DNA of 64,000 nt. It comes from an uncultured Bacteroidales bacterium. GTDB taxonomy: Bacteria > Bacteroidota > Bacteroidia > Bacteroidales > ML635J-15. The DNA lies in the NCBI GenBank assembly GCA_937899245.1, contig CALDKB010000017.1:1-64000 (forward strand), read 5' to 3'. Below, piece after piece: positions 1-9,500 of this stretch (within the stretch, counting starts at the first letter, position 1; the number at the start of each line of letters is the position of its first letter). Below the pieces are notes generated by a model. It saw only the letters and a list, made by a program, of their open reading frames with translations. It searched no databases and was not told the origin of the DNA. The position numbers and the translations under genes were made by a program.

Positions 1-626
1 TCAACGTGGTAAGTCCGCTTGCTGTTGTTGCTCCTGTAAGTGTGCAGACTATTGATATTATGCCTACATTATCGCTGGCGGTTATGTTCCAGTCGTTATT
101 GTTGTGCAGATAGTATGTCTGGTTGTCGCTTGTGTTGACTGAGACGCTGCCGATGGTGCCGGCTATGCTTTCGCAGCTGATGCCGTCTGGGTCGGTAGGA
201 TTGTACGGATCAATAGGATCGGATGGATCACAGCCGATGCATGGCGGCTCGTTATCGGTTACGACTACGATGAATGAACATGTCGACGTATTGGCCGGAT
301 CGCTTACATCTGTTACAGTCCATGTAACAGTAGTAGAACCTATATTAAATCGTTGTCCGTTCAATGTGGTGTTCGGAGCATTGACTGTTGTTGTTGCACC
401 GGATACTGTATATGTAATTGATGCCACACCAACATTATCGCTAGCTGTTATGTTCCAATCGTCATTGCTATGCTGATAGTAGTTACGGTTGTCACTTGTG
501 TTGACTGAGACGCTGCCGATGGTGCCTGCTATGCTTTCGCAGCTGATGCCATCCGGGTCGGTCGGGTTGTACGGATCAACAGGATCGTCCGGGTCACAAC
601 CGATGCATGGTGGCTCGTTATCATTA
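1..626. repeat. Tandem HYR-domain coding repeat, unit about 360-366 bp
   Basis: Bases 1-260 repeat at 361-626. The core at 121-260 matches 487-626 at about nine bases in ten by eye, with a two-codon indel between the flanking parts. Each unit encodes one HYR-like domain plus a Cys-Asp-Pro-rich linker of the giant surface protein. The copies diverge after about 260 and 626. More copies may lie to the left of the window. Confidence 0.85.
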
Positions 627-3600
627 ACCGTCACAGTAAACGTACAAGTATTATAGTTAGAGCACAAGTCAAAAACAGTATAAGTAACTGTAGTAGAACC
701 TAAAGCATAAACGCCACTTGCATCTGCAGAACTGTTATGGTCGTTTACATAATAATCTACACCACAATTATCAGTTACGTTTGTTGGTAATGGAATCGTT
801 ACCGTTGCTTGCGTTGAATTTGCATCTGCATTGGTAGTAACATTAGAAGGACAAGTAATAATTGGATTTGTAGCATCCTCTACAATAATATCCTTAGTAG
901 CAATGTTTGACAAGCAATCGTTGCCATCCTTAACCTGCAACTGCAATGTGTAAGTTTCTGAGCAACTTGCATTTGGTACGCCAAAAGTTGATGTAATAGA
1001 AGTCGCCGTTGTTGTTGTCGGATTCGTTGTAGTAACCGCGAAACCGCCATCATTTGTCCAAGTATATGTATAATCAGCAACAGTTGTTGTTGTCAATGTT
1101 GCCGAAACCTCAGCAGTTCCTGCATTAGGACATATAGTTTCAACATCATTAATTGCGACAACAGGATTTGTATTACCAGTAATAGCAACAGAAGCTGTTG
1201 CTGTACAAGATTCAGAATCTGTAACTGTTACATTGTATGTACCGACTGGCAAATTCTCAATGGTAGCTGTAGTCTGTGCCGGAGATGTATTCCAAGAATA
1301 AGTATAATAGGTATTATTATCGGTATCTATAAATGGAGTGCCACCACTTACAGAAACACTTGCAACTCCAATATTTCCGCTAACACAAGCCTGATGGTCA
1401 GCAGTTACATTTGCCACTACATTGGAATAAATTGTAATTGTACCAGTAATAGAAGCTTCTTCACAAGGAGCAATAGCGCCAATAGTTGTTACCGTGTAAG
1501 TATAAGTTCCGGCAACAGGATTGCTTCCGGACGAAATTGTCACATTACCACCTGCTACATCAATGCTATATGACAAACATGTTGCATTTGGAGCAGGGGT
1601 GCTTGTCCACGCGAAATTTGCTCCTGTTGCTCCTCCACCAAAATTGATAATTACAGGTACAATGTCTGTATCGAAACATACATTCTGGTCCTTGTCTCCA
1701 GAAGTTGCATCAAGAGCCAATGTTACGTATGGGTTAATAGTCAAAACGACCTCATCGGAAACGACACATCCGTTGGCAGCAGTCAAAGTTGCAGTATATG
1801 TATAATCACCAACTGCATCTGGAGTTACAGAAATTGAACTTGTATTTGTCGCTGTTGGCATTCCGGCATGTTCTGCAGGAGAAACTGTCCATTCGTATGT
1901 TGTTCCTGTGCCACCATTTGCAACCGCAAGTGTCGATGACTCGTTAAGACATTGCGACAAGTCGTCTGTCAAGCTGAAAGACGGAACGTCTCTTGCTTCA
2001 ATTTGGACGGTTGCTGTAGCAGGACAAGAATTTCCATCGTATACGGTAACAGTGTAGCTACCTTCTGCAAGCCCTGTAGCCTGAGCCGTTGTCTGTACAG
2101 GTGTTGTGCTCCATGTATATGTATAAGGATTTTCTGTTGTAACGGTACCACCACTAGGAGTTACGATAGCAGCACCTATTGACTGAGCATCACAAGTTGT
2201 TGTAATGTCACCGGCAGCAATAGCTGCGAAAACTGCTGATGCTGGTTGTGTTAATGTAACGATGTCCTCGTCAGTACAACCATTCATATCGGAAACGACA
2301 ACATTGTATGCTGCAGCACCCAATCCGGTAAAATCCATACCAGTCCTATCGCCAGAACCAGCTGCCGCATGAACGAAGTTTGTGCCACCGTCAAGACTAA
2401 ATTCGTAATATGGATCACCTGCAGTACCAAAAGGAGTACCGCCAGTTGCAGACAACGAAATTTCGCCAGTGTTTACGCCATAGCAATCCAGACTTGCAGA
2501 TGAATTTACAACCAATGTCGGCACAGGATAAACCTCGACTTCAAATGAATAATGAGCTGGGCAAACATATCCGTCGCCACGATCATCCTTTACCCATACC
2601 GTATAGGTAGTGTTTGTTGATGGAGAATATGTCGGAGATATTCCAGAAGCCGAATAAGTTCCGTCTTCTCCATCCCAACTGTAGGTTATTGTACCTACAC
2701 CAGAAACAGATGCCTCAAACGACAATTCGGTTCCGTTACATATCGCAGATGTCGGAACTCCACTAACTACAATATCGTCCGGTGCCGGCAGGACAGCAAC
2801 CTCCTTGTCAGCCGTTGACAAACAAGTAAGCGTAGTAGGAAGCCCATCCTCGCCTATTATATCGTGAGATGTTGTTACCGAAACTGTATATGTAGTAGTT
2901 GTTGTTGGATCTACAGTCCAGTCTTCATCATCAGGGCCACCTGTCCAACTAAAAGTAGAACCTGTCTGGCTGGATGCGGCGTGCAATGTTATTTCACTGC
3001 CCTCGCAAATTGTTGTAACCGCCGGAGTAATCGTAATCTCAGGCAACGGATGGATAGGAATTGACTTTTCGTTATGACACCCACCTAGTGTTTCCGGTGT
3101 TGTGTACTGGACAACTATTTCATCATGAACAGCACCAGTGATATAATATATATCATTTTCGTCATCATAATTCAATGATGCCGAGAATCCGCTTGTAATC
3201 TCCGTAGCTCCTGTCCTCTCGCTAAATATCGACCAAGAGCCTTCCGGGCTATTTGTTGTAACGCTCAAATTAATCTGTCCGCCTTCGCAAACAGCATTTG
3301 TTCCCTCGAATACAATTTCCGGAATTCGCGTAACAATCATCTCGAACACATTGGATACTGAACGGCAATACTGACTTGAAAGGTTTTCGTACGTACCGGC
3401 AACCAATGCCCTGTAATAATGAGATGTATATGCTGGGTCGGTATTTGAAGAAGGTTCATAAATTTCGATAGACTGACCTTCATTTGTAGAGCTAATTAAC
3501 TCAACATAGTCATCGCCCTCGCCAACACCCCAAGTCCAGTTTTCGTCGAATGCAATATCTTCCCAGTCAATTTCACCTGTAACCACATTCATTGTTCCAC

Positions 3601-5671
3601 GTTGCCAACCATATACCAATTGTGAAAATACATTGTCACTATTGTCAAATGTTGCAGCTAATTCTGCCGTTGAACCGGCACATATATTTGCGGAACTAAA
3701 TATTTCTTCATCTCCTACGAGGCCAATTGTTGTTGCAGGGACACAAACACGAGCTTCGATATCATCAAGTGCGAAATCGTTACCAGTATCAGTACTTTGT
3801 CTATTACGGATTTCAAACCACACGTCCTGAACTCCTTCTGGAACAGGGCACGTTGCTGAATAACGCCTCCAATCGTTTGCATTAGATGTACACTCTCCAT
3901 ACATTCTCATCGGCTCAATATCTTCCGTTGAAATTGAAGCCAACACATCTCCCATAGTTGTTTCTGTACCCGATCTAAACCTAACTTGAATCTTTGGAAG
4001 ATGCTCTGAGTATTCAGACCTAGGAGAAGTCCATTCATTGTTAATATTTGCTATCCAAAACGACACAACCAACGTAGTTCCTTGACAGAAATCAGCATGA
4101 ATTCTCTTCCTATAAAAAGCTTTTGTTGTATCTCGATTTGCATCAATATCAAACATATACCCCCTATCAATATTACCTGGACAAGTATGATCATCCAAAT
4201 AATTGAAATAATGCCAATCAGGGCTTACGGTTTTTCTCAATGCATAAGAACCTCCGTTTGATGTTCTTCCGTCGTTTGCAAAAGTATAATCGCAAACTCT
4301 ATTTATAGATCCTATTGCAGGCAACGGGGTCACATCCAATCCCGTAGTACTATATACATTATCTACGCGTGGGTTGTCCCCAAAATCCTCACGAAACAGT
4401 AGCACCCCAACATCTTCGCAATCCGTTGGTTTTGACCTACATGTAATATAAAACTTGAATCCGTCACAAGTTTCACACCTATTGCACGATTCTGTATGGA
4501 AACGTATAGTAAGCGACCCTGTTCTTGAAGTAACTTCAGGAATATACGTCACACAAGTACCTGATGCTGGAGCATAATTATAATCCTTATCGCCACAAGC
4601 AGTTGAGTAATTGCCTCTTGCAACATCATACACAGCACGTGGCTGACCATGGCCATGGTGTCCACCACCCCAAATGATATCGCCCGTAATTCCTTCGCCA
4701 TCATAAATTGTTATGTAATCTTTATCCCACCTGAAAGAAAATTCTCCCTCAAGATGTACCACTTCACCCTGCGTACCTGGTCTAATAATTACATACTCGT
4801 CATTCAAACCAGCGGAATAATTTCCTGTTGAACCGCCATCATCATACAAAATTGCATTACATGTCACAATCGTATACGGATCATCTCCAGGCCCAGGCAT
4901 CTCATAAACTTCCGGGCATTCCGACGACACAATTGTTGCCGACCATGAGCCCGTATTAGAGCCATTTGACCTAAACTGCAAAGTCAAACTTTCTCCAGAA
5001 CTTGTTATTGCGGTCGGCATAGTCGTTCCAGAATACGTTCCAATTAATGAAGAATTCATATTTTCTCCATTATAGACCTTTATGTAGTCACTATTGCCAT
5101 CATTAGGCAAAGATGTAAATGTCAAAGTAAGAGTTGCTCCTGGATTAGCAGAATATGTCTGTACGTAATTTTCGTTGTTGCCATACGGAGTGCCAATATT
5201 TAATGATGAGTTACACTCCAATGTTACAGCAGGGAGGAAATCAGGACAATTAACAACCTCTATCGTTGCAACCCAGCCTTCATAACGTGTTGTATTATTA
5301 TCAGAATGAAAATTAGCTGTCAACACATTACCAGCAGAAGTAAAAGTTGTTGCAGAGGTAATGGATGTTGATGCTCCAGATACCGTGGCAGAGGAATACA
5401 GCCTAAGCGTTGCATGTGTTCCATTGAAAGCAACAGACGTAAATGTTATTCTAATATTAGTTCCTTCAGGCGAATGAATGGTTTGCGTAAAATCCTTATT
5501 CCTATTATAATTCTGACTTGGACCGCCATCGTCATAAAAATTCAAAGTCTCGCCACAATCAATATACGTAGCGCCACTAACCATATTTCCACTACTTTGC
5601 TGTAAACTACGCTGTGCAAATGCAGCAAAAGATGTCGCAACAAGCAATAATATCAATACAATTTTTCTCAT
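1..5671 (-). CDS. Giant multidomain surface protein (CUB-like, Ig/PKD, SprB-like and HYR repeats), partial
   Basis: The frame opens at 5671 and stays open for 1890 codons to the left edge, so the C-terminus is missing. A signal peptide (MRKIVLILLLVATSFAAFAQ) is followed by three CUB-like beta-sandwiches rich in YDDGG and Y-x-x-x-Y-x-G patterns (about residues 25-395). Next is a jellyroll/MAM-like segment with 'FREDFGDN' and 'ALDDIEARVC' (about 400-610), then a run of Ig/PKD-like and SprB-like repeats ('SGGTPF', 'YTYSWNTSPAQTTATIENL', 'GTYNVTVTDSESCTA'), and HYR repeats with Asp/Pro-rich linkers ('GCDPDDPVDPYNPTDPDG'). Proteins of this build are adhesins or gliding-type surface filaments in Bacteroidota and usually leave the cell by T9SS. 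The sorting domain would lie beyond the edge, so export by T9SS is inferred. No binding target can be named. Confidence 0.85.
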   Translation of the reverse strand, partial: MRKIVLILLLVATSFAAFAQRSLQQSSGNMVSGATYIDCGETLNFYDDGGPSQNYNRNKDFTQTIHSPEGTNIRITFTSVAFNGTHATLRLYSSATVSGASTSITSATTFTSAGNVLTANFHSDNNTTRYEGWVATIEVVNCPDFLPAVTLECNSSLNIGTPYGNNENYVQTYSANPGATLTLTFTSLPNDGNSDYIKVYNGENMNSSLIGTYSGTTMPTAITSSGESLTLQFRSNGSNTGSWSATIVSSECPEVYEMPGPGDDPYTIVTCNAILYDDGGSTGNYSAGLNDEYVIIRPGTQGEVVHLEGEFSFRWDKDYITIYDGEGITGDIIWGGGHHGHGQPRAVYDVARGNYSTACGDKDYNYAPASGTCVTYIPEVTSRTGSLTIRFHTESCNRCETCDGFKFYITCRSKPTDCEDVGVLLFREDFGDNPRVDNVYSTTGLDVTPLPAIGSINRVCDYTFANDGRTSNGGSYALRKTVSPDWHYFNYLDDHTCPGNIDRGYMFDIDANRDTTKAFYRKRIHADFCQGTTLVVSFWIANINNEWTSPRSEYSEHLPKIQVRFRSGTETTMGDVLASISTEDIEPMRMYGECTSNANDWRRYSATCPVPEGVQDVWFEIRNRQSTDTGNDFALDDIEARVCVPATTIGLVGDEEIFSSANICAGSTAELAATFDNSDNVFSQLVYGWQRGTMNVVTGEIDWEDIAFDENWTWGVGEGDDYVELISSTNEGQSIEIYEPSSNTDPAYTSHYYRALVAGTYENLSSQYCRSVSNVFEMIVTRIPEIVFEGTNAVCEGGQINLSVTTNSPEGSWSIFSERTGATEITSGFSASLNYDDENDIYYITGAVHDEIVVQYTTPETLGGCHNEKSIPIHPLPEITITPAVTTICEGSEITLHAASSQTGSTFSWTGGPDDEDWTVDPTTTTTYTVSVTTSHDIIGEDGLPTTLTCLSTADKEVAVLPAPDDIVVSGVPTSAICNGTELSFEASVSGVGTITYSWDGEDGTYSASGISPTYSPSTNTTYTVWVKDDRGDGYVCPAHYSFEVEVYPVPTLVVNSSASLDCYGVNTGEISLSATGGTPFGTAGDPYYEFSLDGGTNFVHAAAGSGDRTGMDFTGLGAAAYNVVVSDMNGCTDEDIVTLTQPASAVFAAIAAGDITTTCDAQSIGAAIVTPSGGTVTTENPYTYTWSTTPVQTTAQATGLAEGSYTVTVYDGNSCPATATVQIEARDVPSFSLTDDLSQCLNESSTLAVANGGTGTTYEWTVSPAEHAGMPTATNTSSISVTPDAVGDYTYTATLTAANGCVVSDEVVLTINPYVTLALDATSGDKDQNVCFDTDIVPVIINFGGGATGANFAWTSTPAPNATCLSYSIDVAGGNVTISSGSNPVAGTYTYTVTTIGAIAPCEEASITGTITIYSNVVANVTADHQACVSGNIGVASVSVSGGTPFIDTDNNTYYTYSWNTSPAQTTATIENLPVGTYNVTVTDSESCTATASVAITGNTNPVVAINDVETICPNAGTAEVSATLTTTTVADYTYTWTNDGGFAVTTTNPTTTTATSITSTFGVPNASCSETYTLQLQVKDGNDCLSNIATKDIIVEDATNPIITCPSNVTTNADANSTQATVTIPLPTNVTDNCGVDYYVNDHNSSADASGVYALGSTTVTYTVFDLCSNYNTCTFTVTVNDNEPPCIGCDPDDPVDPYNPTDPDGISCESIAGTIGSVSVNTSDNRNYYQHSNDDWNITASDNVGVASITYTVSGATTTVNAPNTTLNGQRFNIGSTTVTWTVTDVSDPANTSTCSFIVVVTDNEPPCIGCDPSDPIDPYNPTDPDGISCESIAGTIGSVSVNTSDNQTYYLHNNNDWNITASDNVGIISIVCTLTGATTASGLTTL

Positions 5672-6023
5672 AGCACTACATTTTAAAGTTAAACAAAGCT
5701 ACGCATGGAAGCATCGTTATCCCCATACCCATATTTTTATCTCGTTTGATTTCCATATAACAACACAAGCCGCCGTCTTTTGGCTGCCCACCCTTATATA
5801 ATATTTTCATTATCAACACTTTAAAAAGCATTCTATCCACAATTTAAACATTTGCAAAATAACAACAAATATTTAAATTACCTATATTAATTAAAAATTA
5901 TTTTAGTAATAAAAGCAATTTACATGCCATTCAAAAAAATAGTATAAAAAATATATATCTGCCCATTCAACATCAAACTTAAGTTTAACAAACAGAGTGT
6001 TTTATCAAACTCACACAAGGCAA
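5672..6023. other. Intergenic region upstream of the giant surface gene
   Basis: This AT-rich stretch lies between the start of the surface-protein gene and the tmRNA terminator. Apart from the -7-like box at 5694-5701 I see no ORF, RNA or repeat in it. It probably holds the surface gene's regulatory region. Confidence 0.5.
5694..5701 (-). promoter_or_regulatory. Putative promoter -7 box of the giant surface gene
   Basis: Reading the minus strand, TAGCTTTG matches the Bacteroidetes -7 consensus TAnnTTTG and sits 23 bases before the start codon. No clear -33 TTTG is visible at the expected spacing. Confidence 0.45.
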
Positions 6024-6050
6024 AACAAAAAAAGAGAGTTAAACTCTCTC
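6024..6050 (-). terminator. Rho-independent terminator after tmRNA
   Basis: On the minus strand the stem GAGAG...CTCTC is followed by a run of T, directly after the 3' end of the tmRNA. This is a typical intrinsic terminator. Confidence 0.75.
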
Positions 6051-6058
6051 AACGACTG

Positions 6059-6457
6059 TGGAGCTGCCGGGAATCGAACCCGGGTCCAAACAAGAAACAA
6101 GGGTGCTTTCTACATGCTTATTCCGTCGTTGGTTGTCGGGGCAAGCACGGGAACGGACACCCAAACTTGACCTTATCTCCTTAAATTTTCGTCCCCACAC
6201 AGGAGAATAGCGAGGACTAGTCCGGTATTCTTTGCCACCACTTTACCGAAGCGGAACCGAACCGTCCAATCGAGTGATGTCTCGTTCCTGCACCTTGTGC
6301 TGGAATTAAGCTAATCTACTAAACTTCAATTAAGCAGCGAAAGCATAATTATTTTCTGCGCCAGTTATTTGTCTGCATGACAGTTTTACGGGATAACACA
6401 CATTGCCCGGCATGCTTACACGATCATTTACCTTGCTGTCAAAACCAGGTCAGCCCC
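6059..6457 (-). ncRNA. ssrA: Transfer-messenger RNA (tmRNA, SsrA)
   Basis: tmRNA rescues stalled ribosomes and tags the unfinished protein for proteolysis, together with SmpB. On the minus strand the 5' end GGGGCTGA and the 3' end CAGCTCC-A form the acceptor stem. The T-arm GGGTTCGATTCCC lies at about 6070-6085. The internal tag ORF (6330-6359) ends in the degron-like AFAA followed by TAA. The length of about 400 nt is normal for the one-piece form. The bases after the discriminator at 6059 are CAG, so the terminal CCA is not encoded and must be added. A terminator follows at once and a -7 box lies 18 bases upstream. A plus-strand reading frame across this region is a shadow. Confidence 0.96.
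6330..6359 (-). other. tmRNA tag-peptide ORF (AENNYAFAA-stop)
   Basis: The codons GCA GAA AAT AAT TAT GCT TTC GCT GCT TAA give the peptide A-E-N-N-Y-A-F-A-A. It ends in the usual hydrophobic-Ala-Ala degron, here F-A-A. The first GCA is the likely resume codon; this is inferred from position. Confidence 0.88.
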
Positions 6458-6474
6458 ATAAACAATCAAGCATG

Positions 6475-6482
6475 CAAATTTA
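6475..6482 (-). promoter_or_regulatory. Putative promoter -7 box of tmRNA
   Basis: TAAATTTG on the minus strand fits TAnnTTTG. It would start transcription about 10 bases before the mature 5' end, leaving a short leader for RNase P to remove. Confidence 0.5.
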
Positions 6483-6504
6483 CACAGAAAACAAATGTTA
6501 TTTT

Positions 6505-6543
6505 GGCCTTTGTCATAAAATTTACAATTTTATACAAAAGGCC
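6505..6543 (-). terminator. Long imperfect hairpin after the C25 peptidase gene
   Basis: GGCCTTTGTCATAAAATT and AATTTTATACAAAAGGCC can pair over 18 positions with a three-base internal mismatch and a three-base loop. It lies 34 bases after the peptidase stop. No strong T-run follows on the minus strand, so its role as a terminator is likely but not certain. Confidence 0.5.
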
Positions 6544-6577
6544 ATTTTTACATCATAAAAAAAATGAAGTCCGACGG

Positions 6578-9500
6578 TTACTCCTTCACTATTTTTTCGA
6601 TTGCCTGCGTTCCGTCGTTAAACTTCAGGACCAAAATATACAAGCCGGAATCGACTCCGCCCAAGTCAAAAAACACAGCATCTCCAGACACATTTGCTTC
6701 GCCGCACAGTCTTCCCAAGACATCGTACAAGCAAGCACTATTTATTTCAAAACCACTAACTTCCAATATATCCACGACAGGATTTGGAAATATGCAATAG
6801 CGACGAATCCTATTTTCATCAACATCTGACGCACACCATACATTCGACTCCGACGTGTTTTCACCGCAATGCGCAACAACCCTGAAGCATCCATCTGAAT
6901 CCATTGTTTCAGTTAACGAATATGTATTCAAGATAGTCGTTTCAAGTTCATTGTTGTTTTTATACAAAACATAATAATCAGCATTCCCAGTCCACGAGAA
7001 AGAACCAAACTCCGATGCTGTTTCAGAGAAAGACAGAACCGGAATTATGCACCCGTCGGCATCAACAGACACATCGTCGAGAGCAATACCAAAGCCGTAA
7101 TGCATTTCAGCAGAAAATGCAATATAGTAGCAATCGGACAAGTTTGGGAGCTCAATGGTTTCGTTTCTCCACGACCCAATCGAATTGCTGTACGTCGTCA
7201 ACAACACCCAGTCGCCATATTCAGAATTCTTGTAATACACAGACAACTTATCCAGATCACCCTGCCACGACTTCTGAATATGACGGAAAGACAATGCCGC
7301 ACTCAAACCGGGAGCAAAAGAAAATTTAGGAGTTACAAGCATTGTAACATAAGTTGTATACGACGGACTGTAAATATATGCGAAACTATTAGTTGATGGA
7401 TTGGAATACTGTCCGTTCTCATCAGAAGTTGCTATCGTCCATGTCGACGTTGAAGCCCCAAGCATAACTTGCGACCAGCATTCTGGCATATCCGGCGATT
7501 GGAAATTCTCAACATACGGAAATTCTACAATAGGACTATTGCATGGGTCTATCGACACATAAATAGTATCAACTACTTCTGTAGCGGACTCGATTTTTAT
7601 TACCAAAGGCAACACGTCGCCCCACTGCGAATCAGCCGAAATGTCGACATCAAACGTATGAATGAACTGTTCGCCACTAGCTATGATGTCAACATCAACG
7701 CATTGCTCCTCCACTTCCAGCGACTCGACCCGACTCAACAGACAAACAGACGGCATATTGCAATCGGCAGAGCCGTCATTGCGTATTTCTACTCGCACCC
7801 TGATGGTTTCGCCAGGAACGGCATTACCTTCTATCCTTGACGAAGATATCAGCATCTTCGGAGCATGTACAGATATTTGCAAATGCGATTCGGTAAAGGT
7901 TCCCGACAGAGTATCGACAAAAGAAACCACAAATGGCACAACCTCGCCATCGCTTAAAACTGGAAAACGGACAGAGAAGGCTGATTCGAAATGAACGGAA
8001 TCGCCAACTGACAAAGAAGCACAGCTGACCACACTATCCTCAACATGCACATCCGAATTCTCGCTGCGAAGAAAAATCCGAGCTTCACCGCTTTCCGACG
8101 CACCGATATTCTTAAAATCAATAGATATTACAGTCGACAACTCTCCTTCCACCTCGAACACATCTTCTGGCGAATAGTCGGTCAGAGCCAAATAAGCTCC
8201 AGTCGGAGTCGACACCGGCACAGTCTTTATAAACGGAGCACGCTGCTGCCTTGTAACAACCAACAGTACGCTATCGGCATCAACATAATCACGCACCAGA
8301 ACATCGGCTGCCCCATTTGCACCAATCAAAGCCGTTCCTAAAATATCACTTCCGGCAGACAATGCAACATACGACATTGGCTCGCTTTCAACATGAAATC
8401 GTCCTGCGCCATTCACGAACACAGAATCGTGAGCAACAGAAATTGCAGAAGGAACAGAGAAATATGGCATTATTGAGCCATCACCAAGAATATTGTATGC
8501 TTCCCAATAATATCGTGGCGACAAATCCGTATATGCCTCATTATAAGCATTCGTCACCGCCAGATTTCCTCCATTCATTAATGACGACAGCGTATTGAAC
8601 GCACTCTCGTCAAACATCAAATCGTATGCACCAGTTTGCGTCTGCTCCATTGTTGGAGTTTCGGTAAAGACATTGGTTGCGCCCAATGCCCAATAATAGT
8701 CCTCGTACCAATACGACACGGGAGCAGAACCAATATACGCCACCGCGCCACGCTTTTCGGAACGGATAAGCTTTTCGCCAAAACAAGTGGACGAATATCC
8801 GAAATTTCCGCTCAAGCAGCAAGTGCCAATGCCTATAAAATACTTTTCATCGTTTGTAAGCGAATTAATATCCAAATTTGTAATGTTAGGATTACACCAT
8901 TCCTGCTCGCCACCATGTGCCGTATAATGAGCAATACCAACCCCAGAACTCAAATGGCTATAGCAATTATCGTATGAATCAAGATAAGCATACACATCGC
9001 TGTATCCATGATCCAGATTAAAGTAGTTGTCGACAGCATAATTTATAGTCGGCTGGGCTATAAACTCGTTCCAGTCGTCATCTGCTCCAGCAATAAGCAA
9101 GGCCTTACCAAGATACGACGGGTCGGACATTGTACACTTTTCGTACATCAATGTCTTTTCAATAATCGTACGCAATTCGCCAAGAGTTATCGCAGAAATA
9201 CGACTGCAATACATGTCGGGCATATAGTCGCCATCTACCGAAGCATAATACAAATCGGTAACGGCATCCGTTTCTGTTCCCGTAGCACTTGCAGGAACCC
9301 TTTCCGTATCACCAACTATCACCAAGAAGCTCGGAGCATTGCCATCAGAAAGCATTTCCGAATACTTTGCATGCACCCAGTTTTTTATGCTGTCGACACT
9401 ATTATTGGTCGAATTTACATATTTCACATCAGTATAAATACCCTTTTGTGCCTTCCACTCAAGCCATGGCTGCAAGGCATCAGCAAAATATTCGTTTGCA

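Noticed and set aside
1..2900. Short periodic motifs in the surface gene considered as a CRISPR array
   Set aside because: The repeats are about 360 bp long or degenerate, are in frame, and encode domains; there are no 24-40 bp identical repeats with unique spacers and no cas genes.
6505..6543. Long inverted repeat considered as an insertion-sequence end
   Set aside because: There is no transposase, no target duplication and no second copy in the window; a terminator hairpin explains it.
6377..6829. Plus-strand frame of 150 codons across the tmRNA
   Set aside because: It lies on the opposite strand to the tmRNA and the 3' end of the C25 gene, has no family-like motif, and the tmRNA is certain from its ends and tag.
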